DNA of 64,000 bases from Pseudalkalibacillus decolorationis (lineage in GTDB: Bacteria > Bacillota > Bacilli > Bacillales > Fictibacillaceae), in NCBI RefSeq assembly GCF_024609785.1, contig NZ_JANHJQ010000007.1, forward strand, positions 62,001-126,000, given 5' to 3'. The notes below the pieces were generated by a model. That model was not told the origin of the DNA and ran no database searches. It worked only from the letters and a program-made list of their open reading frames with translations. Position numbers and translations under genes: made by a program. Each line of letters opens with the position of its first letter. Positions within the stretch are counted from its first letter, which is position 1. Shown one piece after another: positions 59,140 through 64,000 of the stretch.

Positions 59140-59835
59140 ATGTCTACAATTGTTGAATTCAAGCATGTATCCAAAAGATATCGGATGACAAAGGCGCTTG
59201 ATGATATAACATTTACAATTCCGAAAGGCAAGGTCGTCGGTTTAATTGGCTCGAATGGAAGCGGAAAGTCAACGATTTTGAAATTAATGTCCGGCCTTGT
59301 ACGACCAACGAAAGGGAAAGTGGTGATCAACGGTATAGTACCTGACCGACTTATTAATCGGCAGGTTGCCTATTTATCCGAAGCAGATGTACTCTATGAC
59401 TTTTATAAGGTAAAAGAAATGGTTGATTTCTTCTCAGGAATTTATGCTGATTTCGATTCGGAAAAAGCGGAAGAAATGCTCGAATTTATGAAGCTGGATC
59501 ATAATAAACCGATCAAACATCTATCAAAAGGCCAGCGTGGCAGGTTGAAATTGGTGCTCGCTCTCTCTCGACAGGTGCCGCTGATTTTACTTGACGAACC
59601 GTTGTCCGGCCTCGATCCGATGGTTAGAGAATCAATTATCAAAGGGCTGATTTCCTTTATTGATTTGGAGAAGCAAACAGTAATCATGACCACCCATGAG
59701 GTTGAAGAAGTAGAACCGTTGCTTGATCAAGTGATCGCAGTAATGGACGGGAAACTCCTGGCATTTGAAGACGTGGACACCATTCGAAGGAAAGAAAATA
59801 AAAGTATTGTGGACTGGTTGAAGTCGTACACCTAA
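59140..59835 (+). CDS. ABC transporter ATP-binding protein of YtrA-type cluster
   Basis: A 231-residue ATPase. Walker A GSNGSGKST, a divergent signature LSKGQRGRLKL, Walker B LILLDEPLSGLD and switch TTHE. It lacks the long C-terminal extension of BcrA types. It starts 2 bp after the GntR stop with GGGAAGGGAC upstream. With the two upstream membrane proteins it should form a complete transporter of the YtrB/YhcG kind, usually induced by cell-wall antibiotics. Confidence 0.92.
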   Translation: MSTIVEFKHVSKRYRMTKALDDITFTIPKGKVVGLIGSNGSGKSTILKLMSGLVRPTKGKVVINGIVPDRLINRQVAYLSEADVLYDFYKVKEMVDFFSGIYADFDSEKAEEMLEFMKLDHNKPIKHLSKGQRGRLKLVLALSRQVPLILLDEPLSGLDPMVRESIIKGLISFIDLEKQTVIMTTHEVEEVEPLLDQVIAVMDGKLLAFEDVDTIRRKENKSIVDWLKSYT

Positions 59836-59946
59836 AAAGGGAAATGATAGTAAGATTTTTAAGGTGTTAAACAAAGAATAGAAATATATATAAAACAAAT
59901 ATTCGGGTGAATTCCCAACGATTCTTTGAGGTTGGAAATAACCCAC

Positions 59947-59988
59947 AATACTCTTTTTGCATATGTTTGGGCAGGAAGAGTATTTTTA
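59947..59988 (+). terminator. terminator of the YtrA-type ABC operon
   Basis: AATACTCTT (59947-59955) pairs exactly with AAGAGTATT (59976-59984), in a TTTTTATT context. Confidence 0.8.
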
Positions 59989-60126
59989 TTTCATATGGAA
60001 AGGTTAATTAAGAGGTAAATGAAAATAAATGATCAGCAGCTAAAGGAAAAGTTGAATCCAGACAATTCTAGTTTACAATATATTTAACTATGTATATGAG
60101 GAAATTTGTAACAAGGGAGTATCCAT

Positions 60127-61611
60127 ATGACTAAACTATTAATTGCTGATCGGGATCAAAATGAACGGACGGGGATAAGCTGGCTCGTTTCTTCTTATTC
60201 AATCCCTTTTCAAAAAGTAATGTTAACGGATTCTATTTCAGAGGTGTTTCAACTTATTGAAAATGAAGTACCTGAAGTAGTCTGCATTGAGCTTGATATG
60301 ATTCCAAAAGATACTTGGGACCTCTTTAAAGAGCTAATGAAGCAATATGAGCCAACAATAATTGTAATGACGGCGGAGGCAACATTTGAAAGGGCGCTTC
60401 AAGGAATTCAACTTCATGCCAATGATATTTGGGTAAAACCGCAATCACCGGACAATATAAAGCGTGTTTTGAATGAATGCTATAGAACAATTTCTAAAAC
60501 CAATCATGAAACAGGACAAACACCTGAGCCTAGTACAACACCTTTGATCTCCTACCGTTCTTTATTTTTAAATCAAGGGGAAACAAGTGAGAATTTCCGA
60601 TTGATGCTCATGCAACTTGAACACCCAACAAAAAATCCAGTACTTCTTACATTTTTAAACGAATATCCTTTTCATATTCCACCGATCTTACTGCCTTTGA
60701 GCGACATGATTGTTTGTGTTTTTGCATTTAAAAATCATCAACCGTTACAACACCTTAAACATCTAGGTAACCGAATTTTAATGAATTGGGAAGAAAAGCA
60801 TTCGGAACCAATGTCAATCGTGATCTATGATACGGACGATCCGTTACTTTCGTTAAATCAGAAATATCTTCATGCGAAACAGGCACTGGAAATTCACTTT
60901 TTTAAAGGTTATAGACAAGTTTCGGTCATTGAAGGAAAGGTAGATTGGGTTACGATTGACCCCTTTTTAACGCCGTCTGAACAACGTACATGGATTGAAA
61001 TGCTGAACTATGCTGATCGAGAACAAATAAAAGAGTGGATGTATAAGGAGTTTTTAAATAAGGGTGAACCTTACCCTGAGCCAGGCCTATTGCGTACTAG
61101 GTTGACAAGTTTATTGGCACAAGTACGTCGATTCATGAAATCTCTTTACCTAGATGAAGGGCAGCTTGAGGAGTACTACCATCGCGTGTTCGAAACGATA
61201 TTATACAATCCAATTCTTTACCGTATCGTTCAAGATTTTCTTTTATTTATATATGAAGTTCTAGTGAAGGCTAAAATACATCGGGAAAACGCCCGAACAG
61301 ATATTATAGAACAGGCAATACAATACATGGAAAGAAATTTTCATAATCCTGAACTTCGACTTGAGGATGTTGCAAGTTTCGTAGAGCGAAGCCCTGCGTA
61401 TTTTAGCTCTTTACTAACAAAGCATGGAAACTCCTTTAAACAGCTATTGACATCAATTCGAATAAAGGAAGCTGAGCATCTTTTACTGGAAACAAAACGA
61501 TCAGTACAAGAGGTTGCTGAAAAAGCAGGATTTTTAAATGCAAACTATTTCAGCAGAATTTTCAAGGAAAAAACAGGAGCTACTCCAAGTTCATTTAGAA
61601 ATCGTAAATAA
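60127..61611 (+). CDS. AraC-family regulator with receiver-like N-terminus (YesN-type)
   Basis: A 494-residue protein. Residues 1-~120 look like a response-regulator receiver (KLLIADRDQNERTGISWL, VVCIELDM, IIVMTAEA, DIWVKPQS), although the usual phospho-Asp position in CIELDM needs alignment. A long middle part follows, then a C-terminal AraC double helix-turn-helix (IIEQAIQYMERNFHNPELRLEDVASFVERSPAYFSSLLTKH...EVAEKAGFLNANYFSRIFKEKTGATPSSFRNR). GGGAGTATCC precedes the ATG. No sensor kinase is adjacent. It lies directly upstream of hutU with 166 bp between, so it may control histidine use. Confidence 0.85.
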   Translation: MTKLLIADRDQNERTGISWLVSSYSIPFQKVMLTDSISEVFQLIENEVPEVVCIELDMIPKDTWDLFKELMKQYEPTIIVMTAEATFERALQGIQLHANDIWVKPQSPDNIKRVLNECYRTISKTNHETGQTPEPSTTPLISYRSLFLNQGETSENFRLMLMQLEHPTKNPVLLTFLNEYPFHIPPILLPLSDMIVCVFAFKNHQPLQHLKHLGNRILMNWEEKHSEPMSIVIYDTDDPLLSLNQKYLHAKQALEIHFFKGYRQVSVIEGKVDWVTIDPFLTPSEQRTWIEMLNYADREQIKEWMYKEFLNKGEPYPEPGLLRTRLTSLLAQVRRFMKSLYLDEGQLEEYYHRVFETILYNPILYRIVQDFLLFIYEVLVKAKIHRENARTDIIEQAIQYMERNFHNPELRLEDVASFVERSPAYFSSLLTKHGNSFKQLLTSIRIKEAEHLLLETKRSVQEVAEKAGFLNANYFSRIFKEKTGATPSSFRNRK

Positions 61612-61645
61612 TGATAGAAATCGTAAATAATTATAGATTTAAAAT

Positions 61646-61659
61646 TGTAAGCGCTTTAA
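61646..61659. promoter_or_regulatory. cre site (CcpA catabolite control)
   Basis: TGTAAGCGCTTTAA differs at one position from the consensus TGWAANCGNTNWCA. It lies upstream of the hut promoter region, fitting carbon catabolite control of histidine degradation. Confidence 0.7.
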
Positions 61660-61683
61660 AAACATAAGTCCATTCGAAGAAAA

Positions 61684-61715
61684 TTAGAAAAATTCTAAAA
61701 ATAGAGGTCTATAAT
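61684..61715 (+). promoter_or_regulatory. hutU promoter region: TATAAT and overlapping dyad
   Basis: TATAAT at 61710-61715 has no TTGACA-like -35 (GAAAAA is in that place). Instead the dyad TTAGAA-AAA-TTCTAA (61684-61698) covers the -35, suggesting an activator-dependent promoter. Confidence 0.5.
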
Positions 61716-61777
61716 CTCCTCCTTTTCTCTCCTATAATTTTAACTAGAAAGAAAATTAGTGAAAAGCAGGTGAGGAT

Positions 61778-63448
61778 ATGACTGTAAATCAAACAGATAA
61801 AAGAGTCATCGAAAATTACACAGGTTCGGAACTGCATACAAAGGGTTGGATCCAAGAGGCGGCGTTACGAATGCTGTTCAACAACTTGAATGAAGATGTG
61901 GCGGAGCGACCAGAGGATTTAGTAGTATATGGCGGAATTGGAAAAGCAGCGCGAAATTGGGAGTGCTTTGACTCTATCGTTGAGACATTAAAGAACCTAG
62001 AAAATGATGAGACATTACTAATTCAATCTGGGAAACCGGTTGCTGTTTTTAAGACACATTCAGATGCTCCAAGAGTGCTAATCGCAAACTCTAATCTTGT
62101 TCCGGCATGGGCAAATTGGGATCATTTCCACGAACTCGATAAAAAAGGTCTCATGATGTACGGTCAGATGACAGCAGGAAGCTGGATCTATATTGGTAGT
62201 CAAGGCATTGTCCAAGGAACTTACGAAACATTTGCTGAATGTGCACGTCAACATTTTAATGGATCATTACAAGGAACGATAACATTAACTGCTGGTCTTG
62301 GTGGAATGGGAGGCGCTCAACCACTTGCGGTCACATTGAATGGCGGAGTCAGTATTAACATTGAAGTAGACAAAACCCGTATTCAGCGCCGTCTGGATAC
62401 AAAGTACCTTGATGTGATGACAGAGAGTCTTGATGAGGCCATTAACATGGCACTTGAAGCAAAGAGTAACAAGAAAGCTGTTTCAATTGGTCTTTTAGGA
62501 AATGCACCGGAAGTTTTGAATCAAATGCTCGAAAAAGGGTTCGTTCCTGATGTATTGACAGACCAAACGTCATCCCATGATCCGATTAACGGCTATATTC
62601 CAGTGGGAATGAATTTAGAAGAAGCGGCTGAGCTTCGTAAAAATGATACAAAAGCATACGAGAAAAAGTCAAAAGCGAGCATTGCCGAGCATGTACGTGC
62701 GATGCTAAAAATGCAAGAGCAAGGTGCGATTACGTTTGATTATGGCAACAACATTCGTCAAGTTGCCAAAGACGAGGGTGTAGAAAAGGCGTTTAATTTC
62801 CCTGGGTTTGTACCTGCCTACATTCGTCCACAATTTTGTGAAGGAAAAGGTCCATTCCGCTGGGTTGCTCTTTCTGGTGATCCTGAGGATATTTACAAAA
62901 CAGATGAAGTGATTTTACGAGAATTCAGCTATAATACGAACCTTTGTAACTGGATCAAAATGGCCCAAGAAAAAATTCAATTCCAAGGACTACCGGCCCG
63001 TATTTGTTGGTTAGGATACGGTGAACGAGCTAGATTTGGAAAAATCATTAACGACATGGTTGCAAGCGGAGAGTTAAAAGCTCCAATCGTAATTGGTCGT
63101 GACCATTTAGATTCGGGTTCTGTTGCTTCTCCAAACCGAGAGACGGAATCAATGAAAGACGGAAGTGACGCGGTGTCAGATTGGCCGATCCTTAATGCGC
63201 TTATTAATGGAATCGGGGGAGCTAGCTGGGTGTCGGTCCATCATGGTGGCGGTGTCGGCATGGGTTATTCTCTTCATGCTGGTATGGTGATTGTGGCAGA
63301 CGGAACGAAAGAAGCGGAACAGCGTCTTGAACGTGTTCTCACATCAGATCCAGGAATGGGTGTTGTCCGTCATGCTGATGCAGGATACGACCTTGCAAAG
63401 AAAACGGCTACAGAAAAGGGAATCCATATTCCAATGCTTAAGGAGTAG
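61778..63448 (+). CDS. hutU: urocanate hydratase HutU
   Basis: A 556-residue enzyme that hydrates urocanate to imidazolonepropionate, the second step of histidine breakdown, using tightly bound NAD as electrophile. Landmarks: [74 protein letters not shown], the catalytic-region [12 protein letters not shown] and [20 protein letters not shown]. The length is normal. AGGTGAGGAT precedes the ATG. hutI follows after 33 bp; hutH and hutP are not seen upstream. Confidence 0.97.
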   Translation: MTVNQTDKRVIENYTGSELHTKGWIQEAALRMLFNNLNEDVAERPEDLVVYGGIGKAARNWECFDSIVETLKNLENDETLLIQSGKPVAVFKTHSDAPRVLIANSNLVPAWANWDHFHELDKKGLMMYGQMTAGSWIYIGSQGIVQGTYETFAECARQHFNGSLQGTITLTAGLGGMGGAQPLAVTLNGGVSINIEVDKTRIQRRLDTKYLDVMTESLDEAINMALEAKSNKKAVSIGLLGNAPEVLNQMLEKGFVPDVLTDQTSSHDPINGYIPVGMNLEEAAELRKNDTKAYEKKSKASIAEHVRAMLKMQEQGAITFDYGNNIRQVAKDEGVEKAFNFPGFVPAYIRPQFCEGKGPFRWVALSGDPEDIYKTDEVILREFSYNTNLCNWIKMAQEKIQFQGLPARICWLGYGERARFGKIINDMVASGELKAPIVIGRDHLDSGSVASPNRETESMKDGSDAVSDWPILNALINGIGGASWVSVHHGGGVGMGYSLHAGMVIVADGTKEAEQRLERVLTSDPGMGVVRHADAGYDLAKKTATEKGIHIPMLKE

Positions 63449-63481
63449 CTCCAATCAAATAACAGCGAAGGGAAGGATACA

Positions 63482-64000
63482 ATGAACCAGAAACCATTAT
63501 TTATCCGAAATGCAAGCCAACTAGTGACACTCGAAGGTAGTTCTGAAGTCCCTCTTACGGGTGAAAAAATGGAACAGCTTCACATTATTGAAGGTGGGAG
63601 TGTATGGCTTGAAGACGGCGTAATTCAATTCGTAGGAAAAGATGTAGAAGTAGAAAAAGCTTATAAAAATCGTCTCGATGAAGCAGAAATCATTGATGCT
63701 TCTGGCAAACTAGTAACTCCAGGGCTTGTAGACCCACATACCCACCTTGTTCATGCAGGCAGCCGTGAGAACGAATTCAATATGAGGCTCCAAGGCGCAA
63801 GCTATATGGAAATTATGAATAATGGTGGGGGGATCCACTCAACGACCTCTGCCACAAGAAAAGCCGATCATCAAACACTTTTTGACGAAAGCAAAAAACG
63901 TCTTGATCAATTCCTGACCCATGGTGTGACGACAGTTGAAGCGAAGAGCGGATACGGGTTAACGCTGGAAGATGAGATGAAACAGCTGGAGGTAGCAGGA
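63482..64000 (+). CDS. hutI: imidazolonepropionase HutI (5' part)
   Basis: The first 173 codons of a metal-dependent amidohydrolase that opens imidazolonepropionate to formiminoglutamate, the third step of the hut pathway. The zinc-binding HxH is in LVDPHTHLVHAGSRENEFNMRLQGASYMEIMNNGGGIHSTTSATR, followed by FLTHGVTTVEAKSGYGLTLEDE. The gene runs off the right edge. AAGGGAAGGATACA precedes the ATG; cotranscribed with hutU. Confidence 0.97.
   Translation, partial: MNQKPLFIRNASQLVTLEGSSEVPLTGEKMEQLHIIEGGSVWLEDGVIQFVGKDVEVEKAYKNRLDEAEIIDASGKLVTPGLVDPHTHLVHAGSRENEFNMRLQGASYMEIMNNGGGIHSTTSATRKADHQTLFDESKKRLDQFLTHGVTTVEAKSGYGLTLEDEMKQLEVAG

Overview
The window reads as chromosomal DNA of a low-GC, spore-forming Bacillales bacterium, most likely Bacillaceae. 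The evidence is an alpha/beta-type small acid-soluble spore protein, a YtvI-like sporulation membrane protein, an intracellular subtilisin, an FMN-riboswitch-controlled ribU, the divergent nifS / nadBCA arrangement known from Bacillus, a Bce-type peptide-sensing module, strong AGGAGG-like ribosome binding sites and frequent TTG starts. No rRNA, tRNA, CRISPR array, phage or complete insertion sequence was seen. The host genus cannot be fixed from sequence alone.

Layout. 0-7.4 kb: the 5' end of a ModA-like lipoprotein, an M32 carboxypeptidase, a spore protein, an APH-fold kinase, a decayed EamA transporter, small ORFs, and an MdtR/MdtP-like MarR repressor plus 14-TM efflux pump. 7.5-16.3 kb: FMN riboswitch and ribU, YtvI-like protein, nifS facing nadB-nadC-nadA (de novo NAD synthesis), a thioesterase and a QW-repeat protein. 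16.7-30.5 kb: transporters, intracellular subtilisin, a putative quorum-sensing pair at 20.5-22.5 kb, YihY, EamA and MFS transporters with an ArsR-like regulator, a GNAT gene fused to foreign sequence, a TIM-barrel protein and a second sliding clamp. 30.7-39 kb: a MarR/DUF3147 pair and two envelope operons (deacetylase-DedA-glycosyltransferase; PlsY-GNAT/aminotransferase-LTA synthase). 39.2-47.6 kb: an HTH protein fused to an F1-ATPase-beta-like domain, small enzymes, and a glycerate module (permease, kinase, CdaR regulator). 47.7-52.3 kb: a Bce-type ABC exporter with response regulator and a sensor kinase broken by one stop codon. 52.5-59.8 kb: Nudix, GNAT, two BcrA/YtrA-type ABC clusters and a sigma-region-4-like protein. 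60-64 kb: an AraC-type regulator followed by hutU and hutI (histidine degradation).

The most interesting locus is 20.5-22.5 kb. A 444-residue XRE-HTH + TPR regulator (RNPP/NprR architecture) is divergent from a gene whose product is a membrane-targeting leader followed by eleven perfect copies of the octapeptide DPVWPDSP. This looks like a multi-copy pheromone precursor with its cytoplasmic receptor.

The intergenic space is unusually rich in dispersed repeats. There are four copies of a ~152-bp element (family A), several copies of a ~92-bp element with terminal inverted repeats (family B) that shares its head with A, two copies of an element built of 40-bp tandem units (family C), and a ~314-bp MITE-like element with a deleted relative. 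Several gene remnants (EamA, MFS, SGNH hydrolase, P-loop kinase, a permease tail, the sensor kinase) sit near these repeats, so the region appears to be reshaped by small deletions and repeat activity.
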